Part shown: positions 1-10,292 of the stretch, piece by piece
Numbering within the stretch: position 1 is the stretch's first letter
Layout: each line of letters starts with the position of its first letter
Origin: Maribellus sp. CM-23
GTDB lineage: Bacteria; Bacteroidota; Bacteroidia; Bacteroidales; Prolixibacteraceae
Assembly (NCBI RefSeq): GCF_021354595.1
Contig: NZ_JADWYJ010000001.1
Coordinates: 783,446 to 847,445 of the forward strand
Direction: 5' to 3'
Length of the DNA stretch: 64,000 nucleotides
The notes under the pieces: generated by a model
What the model saw: only the letters and a program-made list of their open reading frames with translations
What the model was told of the DNA's origin: nothing
The model's database searches: none
Made by a program: the position numbers and the translations under genes

Positions 1-436
1 GCGCCGGATAGGTGGACGACACCGGGAAACGATGTGCATACTCATCCAGGTAATACGAGCTGGTACTCGTAATCACCCGTACTACCGGTTCGCGGTGCTT
101 CACCCGAACGGTCAGTATTCCGGAGAACGACGAGCTGTCTTTGGCTACCGTTTTGTAAACTTCCGCTTTAAAAACAGCGGCCTGTTTTTCAACAGCAGCC
201 TCCAGTTTCTCGGCATCAATCTGATCAAAGGTCTTTCCAACAATGTCCTTGTCCGTTTTCTTAACCACCCGCCGGATCACCTCTTTGTTCAGCGTGATCT
301 TGTCATCGGATTCATACTCAACACGGACAGTTTTACACAGAACTCCGGAGTATTTCATAGACGTGAAAGCCAGTGTTATTATCATGAACAACACCACCAG
401 CAAAGCACCTCCTATTTTCCAAAGTCTTTTAAACAC
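1..436 (-). CDS. ftsQ: Cell division protein FtsQ, N-terminal part (cut by window edge)
   Basis: This is the last gene of the visible dcw operon. Only about 145 N-terminal residues are present because the gene runs off the left edge. It starts with GTG at 436, inside the end of murC, so the start and the murC stop overlap by 8 bases; this suggests translational coupling. A short basic N-terminus (FKRLWK) is followed by a single membrane segment at about residues 10-29. After that comes an extracytoplasmic region that fits the POTRA-like part of FtsQ, with VRVKHREPVVRV near residue 112. FtsQ is a bitopic inner-membrane division protein that links FtsL/FtsB to the divisome. The assignment rests more on position after murC and on topology than on strong motifs, because FtsQ is poorly conserved. 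Confidence 0.85.
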   Translation of the reverse strand, partial: MFKRLWKIGGALLVVLFMIITLAFTSMKYSGVLCKTVRVEYESDDKITLNKEVIRRVVKKTDKDIVGKTFDQIDAEKLEAAVEKQAAVFKAEVYKTVAKDSSSFSGILTVRVKHREPVVRVITSTSSYYLDEYAHRFPVSSTYPA

Positions 437-1820
437 CTTGTTCCTGTTGTAAAAGTTCCACAATTGGTTTTACCATTCTGTCAATGTCTCCTGCCCCCAT
501 CGTCAGGATTATTTCATTCTGATCGTTTCTCAGCAGCCCTTCCAGTTCTGTTTTCTCCACCAGCTGCTTGGCCTCCAGCGCCATTTTATCAAAAATAATT
601 TCAGAAGAAACTCCTTTGATGGGTTCTTCCCTTGCCGGATAAAGCGGCAGTAAAACAGCATGATCCAGCAGATCGAGGCTGGTGGCAAATTCAGCAGCAA
701 AATCACGGGTACGTGAATAAAGGTGCGGCTGAAAAATACCGGTTACTTTTTTGCCGGGATAAAGCGCTTTCACCGACGAAATAAAGGCCTTCAACTCTTC
801 GGGATGATGGGCATAATCGTCGATGTAAATCTTTTTTTCGGAGCGAAATCGTACATCAAAACGACGGGCCACTCCATGGTAATCCTGAATTCCGGCTTTT
901 AGTTCGTTGGCACCTACTCCAGCCAGCCAGGCCAGCGAAGCTGCCCCAATAGCATTCTCCACGTTTACCAACCCGGGATATTCCATTTTGCAATTGGCAA
1001 TAATTCCATCCGGTGTCTTCAGGTCAAAACCGTAGGTCCCGCTTATCTCATCCAGTTTCAGATTCAATGCAGCAAAATCGGTATCGTCTTTTAATGAATA
1101 GGTGAATACCTGTGCCTTTGTTTTGGAAGTATCCAACTCCACTCCTTTTTTAATGACCAGCTTTCCTTCTTCCCGAATCTGGGAAATAAACTTTTCGAAC
1201 GATTCAACAATCCGCGCCTTGTCGCCGTAAATATCCAGGTGATCGGCATCTACCGAGGTCACCAGTGCCAGCAAAGGCTGCAAATGCAAAAACGAACGGT
1301 CGAACTCGTCGGCTTCGGCCACAATCCAAGGCGATTCTTCTTTAGGCAACACCAGGTTACTTCCAAAGTTTTTTGAAATGCCGCCCAGAAAAGCGCCACA
1401 GCCTTCCGGGGTTTTGTTCAAAATATTGGCTACCATCGTACTCGTGGTGGTTTTTCCGTGTGTACCTGCCACGGCAATCGCACTCTTTTCGTTGGCAATT
1501 AAACCCAGCACTTTGGCCCGTTTGAATAAACCAATGGGCTGGCTTTTAAACCAGTTCAGTTCTTTGTGCTCGTCGGGCAAGGCCGGAGTGTAAACCGCAA
1601 TGGTTTCTGCCGGGTTCCACTTCGACGGAATATTCCGGATATCGTCTTCAAAGTGCACATCAATCCCCTCTTCCTGCAATGTATCGGTGAGTGCGGTTTG
1701 CGTGCGGTCGTAGCCCGCCACATTCTTACCGGTGTATTTAAAATACCGGGCAAGAGCGCTCATCCCAATTCCCCCGATTCCGAGGAAATACACATTCTTT
1801 ATCTTCTCGATGCTCTTCAT
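429..1820 (-). CDS. murC: UDP-N-acetylmuramate--L-alanine ligase MurC
   Basis: This cytoplasmic ligase adds L-alanine to UDP-MurNAc with ATP, the first amino acid step of the peptidoglycan stem peptide. The 463-residue length is normal for MurC. An N-terminal nucleotide-sugar Rossmann motif GIGGIGMS lies at residues 14-21 and the ATP P-loop GTHGKTTT at 119-126. The histidine in that loop is typical of MurC, whereas MurD has GSNGKTTT and MurE GTNGKTS. The central domain carries EADEFDRSF and the C-terminal domain YDDYAHHPEE. The gene overlaps murG by 4 bases (ATGA) at its start and ftsQ by 8 bases at its end, so it is embedded in one polycistronic unit. Confidence 0.97.
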   Translation of the reverse strand: MKSIEKIKNVYFLGIGGIGMSALARYFKYTGKNVAGYDRTQTALTDTLQEEGIDVHFEDDIRNIPSKWNPAETIAVYTPALPDEHKELNWFKSQPIGLFKRAKVLGLIANEKSAIAVAGTHGKTTTSTMVANILNKTPEGCGAFLGGISKNFGSNLVLPKEESPWIVAEADEFDRSFLHLQPLLALVTSVDADHLDIYGDKARIVESFEKFISQIREEGKLVIKKGVELDTSKTKAQVFTYSLKDDTDFAALNLKLDEISGTYGFDLKTPDGIIANCKMEYPGLVNVENAIGAASLAWLAGVGANELKAGIQDYHGVARRFDVRFRSEKKIYIDDYAHHPEELKAFISSVKALYPGKKVTGIFQPHLYSRTRDFAAEFATSLDLLDHAVLLPLYPAREEPIKGVSSEIIFDKMALEAKQLVEKTELEGLLRNDQNEIILTMGAGDIDRMVKPIVELLQQEQGV

Positions 1821-2920
1821 TTTAACAACTTTTCTACTTCATCAACTATTGTTTTCGTGGCTTCCGGTCTGGCCAGTTCCTTAATTTTCTCGGACAGGCG
1901 GGAGCATTTTTCATCGTCGTTTACCACTTCGAAAGCAAGCGGAAACAAACGGATGTCTATTTCATCGTCGCGCAACATTAAAGCGGCTTCTTTTTCAACC
2001 AAAGCCAGAGCATTTTTTGTCTGATGATCTTCTGCCACATTGGGCGATGGCACCAACACCGATGCCTTTCCTACCAAACAAAGCTCCGAGATCGTACCTG
2101 CACCGGCTCTCGAAATTACCAGGTCGGCCACTGCATAAGCCAAATCCATTCGCGAAATAAACTTATGCACCTGTAAATTTTCAGGCTTCGAAGTTCTTAA
2201 TTCTTCTTCAATTCTGTCGTAATAAATCGCTCCGGTTTGCCAAATTATTTTACAATCATTGTCCGCGATCGACTTTATATTTTTGAGTACTGCATTGTTG
2301 ACCGAGCGAGCCCCAAGGCTACCGCCAACAATGAGTATTACTTTATCGGTTTCATTCAGCCCAAAATATTGCAGGGCCTCTTGTTTGTCTATTTTTTGAA
2401 TGAGGTTCTCGCGCACGGGATTTCCGGTAAACACGATCTTCTCTTTCGGGAAAAAGCGCTCCATTTTATCGTAGGCCACGCAAATACTTTTCACTTTTTT
2501 GCTCAGTAGCTTGTTGGTGATCCCCGCGTAAGAATTCTGTTCCTGAATCAGCGTTGGAATCTTAAATTTCGCAGCAGCCCTCAAAAGCGGACCACTGGCA
2601 TAGCCTCCCACACCAATCGCCACTTCGGGTTTAAAATCTTTTACTATTTTGCGGGCCATCGAAGCACTTTGCATCAGCTTTCTGAAAAAGGTGATCATTT
2701 TTAAGCTGGGCTTGCGCGGAAATCCCATCACCGGTAACCCAATAATTTTGTAACCGGCCGCGGGAACTTTCTCCATCTCCATGCGCCCCAAAGCGCCTAC
2801 AAACAAAATTTCGGCCTCCGGATTCCGGCGCCGTATTTCATTGGCAATGGCCAGGGCCGGGAAAATATGTCCCCCGGTTCCTCCTCCGCTTAATATGACT
2901 CTGTTTATCTTTTGTTTCAT
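1817..2920 (-). CDS. murG: Lipid II synthase MurG (GlcNAc transferase)
   Basis: MurG transfers GlcNAc from UDP-GlcNAc to lipid I on the cytoplasmic face of the inner membrane, giving lipid II. The 367 residues show the GT-B layout. The N-terminal glycine-rich loop SGGGTGGH is at residues 11-18, the second glycine loop VGGSLGARSVN is in the middle, and the donor-binding stretch ISRAGAGTISEL lies in the C-terminal half. The gene overlaps ftsW by 4 bases at its start and murC by 4 bases at its end, which is the usual coupling in this cluster. Confidence 0.97.
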   Translation of the reverse strand: MKQKINRVILSGGGTGGHIFPALAIANEIRRRNPEAEILFVGALGRMEMEKVPAAGYKIIGLPVMGFPRKPSLKMITFFRKLMQSASMARKIVKDFKPEVAIGVGGYASGPLLRAAAKFKIPTLIQEQNSYAGITNKLLSKKVKSICVAYDKMERFFPKEKIVFTGNPVRENLIQKIDKQEALQYFGLNETDKVILIVGGSLGARSVNNAVLKNIKSIADNDCKIIWQTGAIYYDRIEEELRTSKPENLQVHKFISRMDLAYAVADLVISRAGAGTISELCLVGKASVLVPSPNVAEDHQTKNALALVEKEAALMLRDDEIDIRLFPLAFEVVNDDEKCSRLSEKIKELARPEATKTIVDEVEKLLK

Positions 2921-4128
2921 TCGCTTTTTTCAATTTCATAATCTTCGTCCGGCGCTTTAATCATCACCGGCTGATCCACCGCTTCGTGGTCCACCTGGTT
3001 TTGGTAACTCACGCTTAAAATACACCCGAACGAAATGGCTGTAAACAACAAGGCGGTTCCACCGTAACTTACCCACGGCAGGGGCTGCCCCGTAACCGGC
3101 AGGGTACCGCTTGACACCCCAATATTTATCATGGCCTGGTAAACCAGTATCATCGTTAGCCCTACCACCAAAAATGCGGGAAAAGTACGGTTGGCCCTTC
3201 GGACAATCGTCACTCCCCTGAAAAAGAAGATCAGGTACAAAAAGATCACCCCGATACCGATAAACAAACCGTATTCTTCTACGATAATGGCAAAAATAAA
3301 GTCGTTGTAGGCCGCCGCCATAAAGTTACTTACATCCGACTGTCCGGGACCTTTCCCAAAGAATCCTCCGGAATAAATAGCCAACTTCGCATAATCGGCC
3401 TGGGTAATTCCGTGGTTTGAATTTGGATCGCCGTGAATAAAGCGGTCGATACGGCCTTTAATGGTCGCAATACGAGCGGGCGGCTCGTCCATAATACTGG
3501 CACCAAAATACATCAACGCCACAAAACCAATTCCGGCCACTACCACCAAAAACATATATTTTAAAGGAATACGCCCAATGAACATCATGGTCATGATGGC
3601 TGCAAAAAGCAGTGCCGATGTAGAGAAATCGGATAAGGAGATCAGGAAACACACAATTCCTGCAGGAATAATAATTCCCCGGAATGCCAGAAAAAGATCC
3701 CGCTTTGTTTTTTGCTTTTTACCCAGCACTTTCGCAGCATACATGATGAGTGAAATTTTGGCTACTTCAGCCGGCTGAAACGACAAGGGCCCCAAAGGAA
3801 GCGTTCGTCCACTTCCCGGAATAATATGCGTGAATTTAAGCCCAACCGCCAGCACCAGCAGGGCAATACTAAAATACAGCATCAGGTTGGCTGCCATTGA
3901 ATAAATCTTTACCGGCAACACATTTACCATCAACAACATCACGCCAAAGCCGGCAACCAAAAACCCCATGTGCCGAACCAGGTAGATCCAGGTTTTTCCT
4001 GAAGCTACACGGTATGCCAATGCCCCTGTCGCACTGTAAACAATCAGCAGCGAAAGAAGCGACAATAAAATCAGCACAGCCCAGATAACACGGTCGCCTT
4101 TGAATATTTTCCAAAAGGAAACGTTCAT
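2917..4128 (-). CDS. ftsW: SEDS-family peptidoglycan polymerase FtsW
   Basis: This polytopic membrane protein has 403 residues and about ten hydrophobic segments, as expected of the SEDS family. FtsW polymerises lipid II into glycan strands at the septum together with the transpeptidase FtsI, encoded five genes upstream at 8187-10289. Family signatures include PGSGRTLPLGPLSFQPAEVAK in the first third and LPWVSYGGTALLFTA near residues 340-355, matching the SEDS C-terminal signature. The C-terminus is acidic and cytoplasmic (DEDYEIEKSE). The start codon shares one base with the murD stop codon (UAAUG). The dcw position points to FtsW rather than RodA. Confidence 0.95.
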   Translation of the reverse strand: MNVSFWKIFKGDRVIWAVLILLSLLSLLIVYSATGALAYRVASGKTWIYLVRHMGFLVAGFGVMLLMVNVLPVKIYSMAANLMLYFSIALLVLAVGLKFTHIIPGSGRTLPLGPLSFQPAEVAKISLIMYAAKVLGKKQKTKRDLFLAFRGIIIPAGIVCFLISLSDFSTSALLFAAIMTMMFIGRIPLKYMFLVVVAGIGFVALMYFGASIMDEPPARIATIKGRIDRFIHGDPNSNHGITQADYAKLAIYSGGFFGKGPGQSDVSNFMAAAYNDFIFAIIVEEYGLFIGIGVIFLYLIFFFRGVTIVRRANRTFPAFLVVGLTMILVYQAMINIGVSSGTLPVTGQPLPWVSYGGTALLFTAISFGCILSVSYQNQVDHEAVDQPVMIKAPDEDYEIEKSE

Positions 4129-5465
4129 TATAAATTTCTTACCTGTTTTTTAAACTGATTACCGCGGTCTTCGTAATTCTCAAACAAATCAAAACTCGCA
4201 CATGCGGGCGAAAGCAAAACAGTATCCCCGTTACGAGCCAGGTAGTAAGCAGCGCGCACAGCTTCTTCCATGCTGCCGGTTTCTACGATGTCGGCCACAC
4301 AATCACCAAAAGCTTCTTTGATTTTTGCGTTATTTTTTCCCAAACAAACAATGGCTTTTACCTTGTCGGTTACCAATCCCTTCAGAATTGAATAATCGTT
4401 GCCTTTGTCAACACCTCCGGCAATCCAAACCACCGGCTTGTGCATGCTTTCCAACGCATACCACGACGAGTTGACATTGGTAGCCTTTGAATCGTTCACG
4501 AACTCGATGCCGTGAACTTTCAGGAAATGCTCCAGACGGTGTTCCACTCCTTTAAAATCGGACAGGCTTTCTCTTAACTGTTCGTTGCGAATTTGAAACA
4601 CCATGCTGGCAATGCCCGCAGCCATGCTGTTGTAAATGTTGTGTTTCCCTTGTAATGATAAATCCAGAATAGACATACTGAATTGGTTTTGTTTTAAGTT
4701 GATAATTATCCGTTTCTCTTGTACTCCTGCTCCCGGCACGCTGGCCGCTCCCAACCCAAAAGGAACCTGAACAGAAGCTATTTCTCTTTTTTCTATTTCT
4801 TGTTTGATCACTTCATCGTCGTCGCAATAGATGAAATAATCGTCGCTTGTTTGGTTTTGAAGGATTCTGAATTTCGAATCCACGTAGTTCTGCATTTGAT
4901 AGCCGTAACGATCGAGGTGATCGGGTGTAATGTTCAGCAAAACCGCTACGTCGGCACGGAAGTCGTACATACCGTCGAGCTGAAAACTGCTGAGTTCGAT
5001 CACATACACATCGTGCTCTTCTTCGGCCACCTGCCAGGCAAAACTTTTTCCCACATTTCCGGCAAGGCCCACATTCAACCCGGCTTTCTGCAAAATATGG
5101 TAAGTAAGCAGCGTTGTGGTAGTTTTCCCGTTGCTGCCCGTAATACAAATGGTTTTTGCATCGGTGTACCTGCCTGCAAATTCGATTTCCGAAACAACCG
5201 GAATTCCTTTTTCCCTGAGTTTTACAATCAGCGGTGCAGTTTCGGGTATCCCCGGGCTTTTTACCACCAACTCTGCATTCAGAATTTTATCCTCTGTATG
5301 CTGGCCTGCTTCAAATTCAATCGCATAATCAGAAAGTACTTTCTGATATTTCTCCTTTATCTTTCCGAGGTCGGAAACAAAAACGGCAAATCCCTTCTTT
5401 TGCGCGAGGATGGCTGCTCCAACCCCACTTTCGCCTGCTCCCAATATGGCTACCAGATTTTCCAC
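4128..5465 (-). CDS. murD: UDP-MurNAc-L-alanine--D-glutamate ligase MurD
   Basis: MurD adds D-glutamate to UDP-MurNAc-L-Ala in the cytoplasm. The 445-residue protein has an N-terminal Rossmann motif LGAGESGVGAA (residues 8-18), the P-loop GSNGKTTT at 110-117 and the acceptor region LNITPDHLDRY. The C-terminal ligase domain holds FVNDSKATN, typical of MurD, and the LSPACASFDLF stretch. The gene sits one base downstream of mraY and ends on the ftsW start. Nothing is missing from the catalytic set that can be read by eye. Confidence 0.97.
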   Translation of the reverse strand: MENLVAILGAGESGVGAAILAQKKGFAVFVSDLGKIKEKYQKVLSDYAIEFEAGQHTEDKILNAELVVKSPGIPETAPLIVKLREKGIPVVSEIEFAGRYTDAKTICITGSNGKTTTTLLTYHILQKAGLNVGLAGNVGKSFAWQVAEEEHDVYVIELSSFQLDGMYDFRADVAVLLNITPDHLDRYGYQMQNYVDSKFRILQNQTSDDYFIYCDDDEVIKQEIEKREIASVQVPFGLGAASVPGAGVQEKRIIINLKQNQFSMSILDLSLQGKHNIYNSMAAGIASMVFQIRNEQLRESLSDFKGVEHRLEHFLKVHGIEFVNDSKATNVNSSWYALESMHKPVVWIAGGVDKGNDYSILKGLVTDKVKAIVCLGKNNAKIKEAFGDCVADIVETGSMEEAVRAAYYLARNGDTVLLSPACASFDLFENYEDRGNQFKKQVRNL

Positions 5466-5466
5466 C

Positions 5467-6717
5467 TTACCTCATTTTTAATGTTGCCACTGTTACCACT
5501 GCCAGGATAATTCCTACGATCCAGAAACGCGTTACGATCTTGGGTTCGGGAAATCCTTTTTTCTGAAAATGATGATGAATCGGGCTCATCAGAAATACAC
5601 GCCGTCCTTTGCCATATTTGCGTTTGGTGTATTTAAACCAGGTCACCTGTATGATCACCGAAAGGTTTTCGACCAGGAAAATGCCGCAAAGCAGCGGTAT
5701 CAGAATCTCTTTACGTATGATGATGGCAAAAACCGCCAGAATTCCGCCCAGTGCCAGACTTCCGGTGTCGCCCATAAATACCTGCGCCGGGTACGAGTTG
5801 TACCACAAAAACCCAACGGTTGCCCCGATAAAAGCGGCTATAAAAATGGTAAGCTCACCAATGTTGGGGATGTACATGATGTTCAGGTAGTCGGCATAAA
5901 TGATGTTACCACTAACATAGGCCAGAATACCCAACGTTGCCCCGCTAATGGCAGAGGTTCCGGTGGCCAGTCCGTCGATACCGTCGGTTAGGTTGGCTGC
6001 ATTCGAAACGGCTGTGATAATCAGAATAATGGCAATGGCATAAATCACCCATTTCAGCCAGCGGGCGGCATCTCCGGCAAAAGCCACCAGCCACGCATAA
6101 TCAAACTCGTTCTTTTTGATAAACGGAATGGTTGTTTTGGTCGATTTAACTTCTTCGGTTACAAAAACTTCCTGCACCTCCCCCGTCACCGGGTCGTTGG
6201 TTTGCATGGTCAGGTATTTTCCGTTCTCGTCGCGAACGTGTTCCCGCACTTTTACATCGTCGCTGATAAAAAGTGTGGCCACCACAAAAAGTCCCAAACT
6301 CACCTGTCCCAGAATCTTAAAACGCCCGGCCAACCCTTGTTTGTTCTTTTTGAAAACCTTGATATAGTCGTCGATAAAACCGATCAATCCTAAAAAAGCC
6401 GTGGTGATCAGCATTAAAAGAATGTACACATTATCGAGGCGGGCAAACAACAAAGTAGGGATGATGATTGCCATCAGAATAATAATACCACCCATGGTGG
6501 GCGTACCTTGTTTTTGCATCTGACCTTCGAGCCCCAAATCACGCACTTCGTCGCCAATTTGCTTGCGCTGCAGAATCCGGATCAGTTTCTTCCCAAATAC
6601 GGTGGTAATAAACAACGACAAAATAATGGCTGCCGCCGAGCGGAAAGAGATGCCGGGGATCATCCCTGCTCCCGGAATATCATAACTTTTTAGTATTTCA
6701 TATAACCAGTACAACAT
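5467..6717 (-). CDS. mraY: Phospho-MurNAc-pentapeptide translocase MraY
   Basis: MraY moves phospho-MurNAc-pentapeptide onto undecaprenyl phosphate, making lipid I. At 416 residues it is longer than the roughly 360 residues of E. coli MraY. The excess is a hydrophilic insert of about 60 residues between membrane segments (around residues 175-220, containing HVRDENGKY and [13 protein letters not shown]), a form I associate with Bacteroidota. Catalytic motifs are present: [30 protein letters not shown] with its aspartates, and the histidine-rich [14 protein letters not shown] loop. About ten membrane segments are visible. The gene lies 10 bases after murE and 1 base before murD. Confidence 0.97.
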   Translation of the reverse strand: MLYWLYEILKSYDIPGAGMIPGISFRSAAAIILSLFITTVFGKKLIRILQRKQIGDEVRDLGLEGQMQKQGTPTMGGIIILMAIIIPTLLFARLDNVYILLMLITTAFLGLIGFIDDYIKVFKKNKQGLAGRFKILGQVSLGLFVVATLFISDDVKVREHVRDENGKYLTMQTNDPVTGEVQEVFVTEEVKSTKTTIPFIKKNEFDYAWLVAFAGDAARWLKWVIYAIAIILIITAVSNAANLTDGIDGLATGTSAISGATLGILAYVSGNIIYADYLNIMYIPNIGELTIFIAAFIGATVGFLWYNSYPAQVFMGDTGSLALGGILAVFAIIIRKEILIPLLCGIFLVENLSVIIQVTWFKYTKRKYGKGRRVFLMSPIHHHFQKKGFPEPKIVTRFWIVGIILAVVTVATLKMR

Positions 6718-6727
6718 ATCTCTGTAT

Positions 6728-8185
6728 TTAATCGTCCAATCCGAAACATTTCCTTACTTCTTCCCTGTCATCAAAATGATGCTTCACCCCGTTTACTTCC
6801 TGGTAATTCTCGTGCCCTTTTCCGGCAATCAGAATAATATCCCCGGGCTGCGCCATCAGAACTGCTGTCTTTATGGCATCCCTACGACTTTCGATCGAAA
6901 CCACCTTGTTTTTGTATTGCGGGTCAACACCGGCTTCCATGTCTTTAATAATGGCTGCCGGGTCTTCGGTCCGTGGGTTATCCGATGTCAGAATCACCTT
7001 ATCGCTGGCCAACAAGGCTTCGTGCGCCATTTCGGGGCGTTTGGTTTTGTCGCGGTCGCCACCGGCACCAACTACGGTAATTACCTGCTCGTTTCTTGTT
7101 CTTATTTCTGAAATAGCCCCGAGTACATTTTTCAGCGCGTCGGGCGTGTGTGCATAATCCACAATGGCGTATTTACCATCGAGACTGCGAATGGTTTCGA
7201 AACGCCCCTGTACCGATTGCAGGTTGCTGATGTGCGCCAACACCTCATCGCGGTTCTGCCCCAGCTGAATAGCGGTTGCATAGACAGCCAACAAATTGGA
7301 AGCATTAAACAAACCCACAAAGCGGGTCCATATTTCCTGACCATCGAGGTTTAGCAGCATCCCGTCGAAATGACTTTCGAGCACTTTGCAGCGGTAATCC
7401 GCCATCGAGCGATTGGAATAGGTCAGCTTTTGTGCTTTGGTATTTTGCAACATCACCAAACCATTTTTATCGTCCACGTTGGTAAGCGCGAATGCCGAAG
7501 CAGGCAGTCCGTCAAAAAAAGCCTTTTTCGCCTTGATGTATTCCGCGAACGTTTTGTGGTAATCCAGGTGATCGTGCGTGATATTCGTAAAAATCCCGCC
7601 TGCAAATTCAATCCCGGAAATCCGCTCCTGGTGAATTGCATGCGAACTCACTTCCATAAAACAGTATTCGCAACCTTCAGCAGCCATCTCGGCCATCAGT
7701 TGCTGTATTTTCAACGCATCGGGCGTGGTATGCGAAGCCACTTCCTCGGTTTCGTTGATTTTATAAGTAATGGTAGAAATCAGCCCAACATTGTAGCCTT
7801 GCATGCGGAATAAACGATGCAACAAGGTGGCAATGCTGGTTTTACCGTTGGTACCGGTTACGCCCACCACCTTCATTTTCGCCGATGGGTAATTGTAAAA
7901 TGCCGAAGCCAGTTGCCCCAGCACCGCATTTGCGTCCGCCACTTTAACAAAGCTCACATTTTTAGGCAGCTCGCCCGGCAGTTCTTCACAAACCACCACC
8001 GACGCTCCGCCGGCAATTGCCTTGCCTATAAATTGGTGTCCATCCACATGTACTCCACGCTGTGCCACGAATACAAATCCGTCCTGCACTTTTCGTGAGT
8101 CGAAAGCAATCCCCTTCACCTCACCGGCAGGATCGCCAACGAGCTCCTTAACTTCTATTTTTTCGACCAGTTGATGTAACTTCAT
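6728..8185 (-). CDS. murE: UDP-MurNAc-tripeptide synthetase MurE (meso-DAP type)
   Basis: MurE adds the third stem-peptide residue. The 485-residue protein has the N-terminal UDP-binding part with AFDSRKV at 27-33, the ATP loop GTNGKTS at 111-117 and the acceptor region [11 protein letters not shown]. The C-terminal domain contains DNPRTEDP, the motif family knowledge links to meso-diaminopimelate specificity rather than lysine. The peptidoglycan of this organism is therefore inferred to be DAP type. The gene begins directly after ftsI (1-base gap) and precedes mraY. Confidence 0.96.
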   Translation of the reverse strand: MKLHQLVEKIEVKELVGDPAGEVKGIAFDSRKVQDGFVFVAQRGVHVDGHQFIGKAIAGGASVVVCEELPGELPKNVSFVKVADANAVLGQLASAFYNYPSAKMKVVGVTGTNGKTSIATLLHRLFRMQGYNVGLISTITYKINETEEVASHTTPDALKIQQLMAEMAAEGCEYCFMEVSSHAIHQERISGIEFAGGIFTNITHDHLDYHKTFAEYIKAKKAFFDGLPASAFALTNVDDKNGLVMLQNTKAQKLTYSNRSMADYRCKVLESHFDGMLLNLDGQEIWTRFVGLFNASNLLAVYATAIQLGQNRDEVLAHISNLQSVQGRFETIRSLDGKYAIVDYAHTPDALKNVLGAISEIRTRNEQVITVVGAGGDRDKTKRPEMAHEALLASDKVILTSDNPRTEDPAAIIKDMEAGVDPQYKNKVVSIESRRDAIKTAVLMAQPGDIILIAGKGHENYQEVNGVKHHFDDREEVRKCFGLDD

Positions 8186-8186
8186 A

Positions 8187-10289
8187 TTATCCCAGTGCTA
8201 TGTAAATCGTTTGCCCGGGACTGCATTTTGCCCCTGCTCTTAACGATTGTGTTTTTACTTTTCCGACTCCGTTTATCTTTACTTTCAAACCTGCATTTTC
8301 AAGCAAAAAAATGGCATCGCTGGCGCCCATTCCGCGAACGTCCGGAACCAGTCCCTGCTGAAACTCAGTGCCGGTAACCAGCAATTGATTGTCGTTCTCT
8401 TCCACATTTGCGAGCGGAGATTCAGGTTTTCCCTTCACATTTTCGAGGTCCAGCTCGTCGGCCACTTCCAAAATATCTTCGGTATTTCCTTTGGCGATTT
8501 TCAGGTTACGACCCCGGTCCTCTTCCTGCTCATCTTCCAGGCTGGCCAAAATCTGGCTTGCATATACTTTTTCTGAAATTTCTTTAAATACAGGACCGGC
8601 CACCGACCCGCCATAGTACGATCCTCGCGGATTATTAAAGGTGACAATCAGGGAATACTGCGGATTATCTGCCGGAAAATATCCGGTAAACGAAGCCAGG
8701 TACATTCCTTTGCTATAACCTGAACTGCTGGTCGCCACACGGGCTGTTCCCGTTTTCCCGGCTACCTTAAAATATTTTCCCTGGATAGACGTCCCGGTTC
8801 CACGCTCACAAACTCCCTCCAACATATCTTGCGCCTTCCCGATGGTTTCGCGCGAAGCAATCATGGGGTTCAGCACCTCAGGATCAAAACGTTTCACCAG
8901 AATTCCATTGTCGCGAATTTCTTTTACCATTCGAGGTTTTACCATTTTACCACCATTGGCCACGGCATTGTAAAAAGTCAGGATTTGAAGCGGCGTCATT
9001 TTGGTTTCGTAACCGTACGACATACCCGCCAGCGTAGTTCCCCACCAATCGGCATCGCCCGGGTATTTAAAATACGGGCGGCCTTCTCCTTCAATTTCAA
9101 TCCCCAGGGCTTTGTTCACCCCAAAACCGTAAACCCGGTCCACGTATTTTTTAGGATTCTTTGCGTAATGATCGGTAATGATTTTAGCAGTGCCTATGTT
9201 GGATGATTTCTCAAACACCTGTTTCACCGTCAGTTTTCCATAACCGTGGGTATCCCTGATCACGCGGCCATTGTTTGCCCACGAGCCGTTCCCGGTATCC
9301 ACCACATCGCTGGTATCCACCACTCCGTCTTCCAGGGCAGCCATCAGCGAAACAAGCTTAAAAGAAGATCCCGGCTCAAAACAGCCCCTGTGCCCCAAGG
9401 CGTAATTATCTTTTTCGTAATAACCGCTTTCGCCTTTTCCCAAGTTAGCTATCGCCTTCAGTTCTCCGGTTTTCACCTCCATCAGAATAGCCGTAGCCCA
9501 GTCGGCGTTCGATTCCAGCAACTGGTTGTAAAGGGCACTCTCAACAATGTCCTGAAGTTTTACATTCAGCGTTGTGACCACATCCATTCCGTCCTGAGGT
9601 TCAATTTCGGTGCGAATCACCCAGCGCCCCGAAAGGTTTTGACGGTAGCTTACTCCGTCCTGTCCTTTCAGATATGATTCATAGGCACGCTCCAAACCGG
9701 TATAACCGATCGGCCCGTTAATTTCTTCGTATTCTCCTTTATTTAAACTCCCGATGGTACGCAGCGCCAAAGACCCCAGCGGATTCACACGCTTGTTCTC
9801 CTGCTCCACAATCATACCGCCACCGTAACGTCCGCGACGCAGGATCGGGAATTTCTTTAACTGCTGCAGTTCGAGGTAATCAATTTTCCGCGATGTGATC
9901 AGAAAACCACGGTTGCCCGCCTTGTAAGCTCCTTTTAATTTGCGCAGGTACTCGTTTTGAGAAGCATCCTTAAAAAAGCGTGACAAGTGCCAGGCCAGCG
10001 AGTCGCACTCATTATTAAATACCTTTTTCACACCATCGGCTGCCAAATCAATACGCACAAAATAACCAGGTACCGAAGTTGCCAGCACACTGCCATCTTC
10101 GGCACAAATGTTTCCGCGAGTAGGCTCTACCACAACGGTGTTTTTGCTGAGGTTTTCCTCGATCTGCTCCCAACGGTCGTTTTTAATGCGTTGCACCGAA
10201 AACAACTTCCCGATCACTATCAGGGTAAACAGCAGGAGCACAAAATACACCAGCGCAAAACGTGTTAATATGGTTTTTCGGATCCCCAT
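8187..10289 (-). CDS. ftsI: Septal transpeptidase FtsI/PBP with C-terminal PASTA domain
   Basis: This class B penicillin-binding protein cross-links septal peptidoglycan in the periplasm. Its 700 residues hold an N-terminal membrane anchor (about residues 10-28), a dimerisation/pedestal region, and a transpeptidase domain with the three active-site motifs: SSFK inside PGSSFKLVSL, SSN inside EKSSNIGTAK, and KTG inside AGKTGTARVA. The last 60 residues, starting at VPDVRGMGASDA, read as one PASTA domain, a module that binds uncross-linked muropeptides or partner proteins. That tail is absent from the E. coli enzyme but seen in SpoVD-like and Bacteroidota FtsI. ftsL precedes it by 3 bases. Confidence 0.95.
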   Translation of the reverse strand: MGIRKTILTRFALVYFVLLLFTLIVIGKLFSVQRIKNDRWEQIEENLSKNTVVVEPTRGNICAEDGSVLATSVPGYFVRIDLAADGVKKVFNNECDSLAWHLSRFFKDASQNEYLRKLKGAYKAGNRGFLITSRKIDYLELQQLKKFPILRRGRYGGGMIVEQENKRVNPLGSLALRTIGSLNKGEYEEINGPIGYTGLERAYESYLKGQDGVSYRQNLSGRWVIRTEIEPQDGMDVVTTLNVKLQDIVESALYNQLLESNADWATAILMEVKTGELKAIANLGKGESGYYEKDNYALGHRGCFEPGSSFKLVSLMAALEDGVVDTSDVVDTGNGSWANNGRVIRDTHGYGKLTVKQVFEKSSNIGTAKIITDHYAKNPKKYVDRVYGFGVNKALGIEIEGEGRPYFKYPGDADWWGTTLAGMSYGYETKMTPLQILTFYNAVANGGKMVKPRMVKEIRDNGILVKRFDPEVLNPMIASRETIGKAQDMLEGVCERGTGTSIQGKYFKVAGKTGTARVATSSSGYSKGMYLASFTGYFPADNPQYSLIVTFNNPRGSYYGGSVAGPVFKEISEKVYASQILASLEDEQEEDRGRNLKIAKGNTEDILEVADELDLENVKGKPESPLANVEENDNQLLVTGTEFQQGLVPDVRGMGASDAIFLLENAGLKVKINGVGKVKTQSLRAGAKCSPGQTIYIALG

Positions 10290-10292
10290 CTA

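Noticed and set aside
32-598. Plus-strand reading frame across ftsQ and murC
   Set aside because: Antisense shadow of two well-supported genes on the minus strand.
4719-5510. Long plus-strand frame opposite murD
   Set aside because: Antisense shadow of murD; the translation has no domain-like features.
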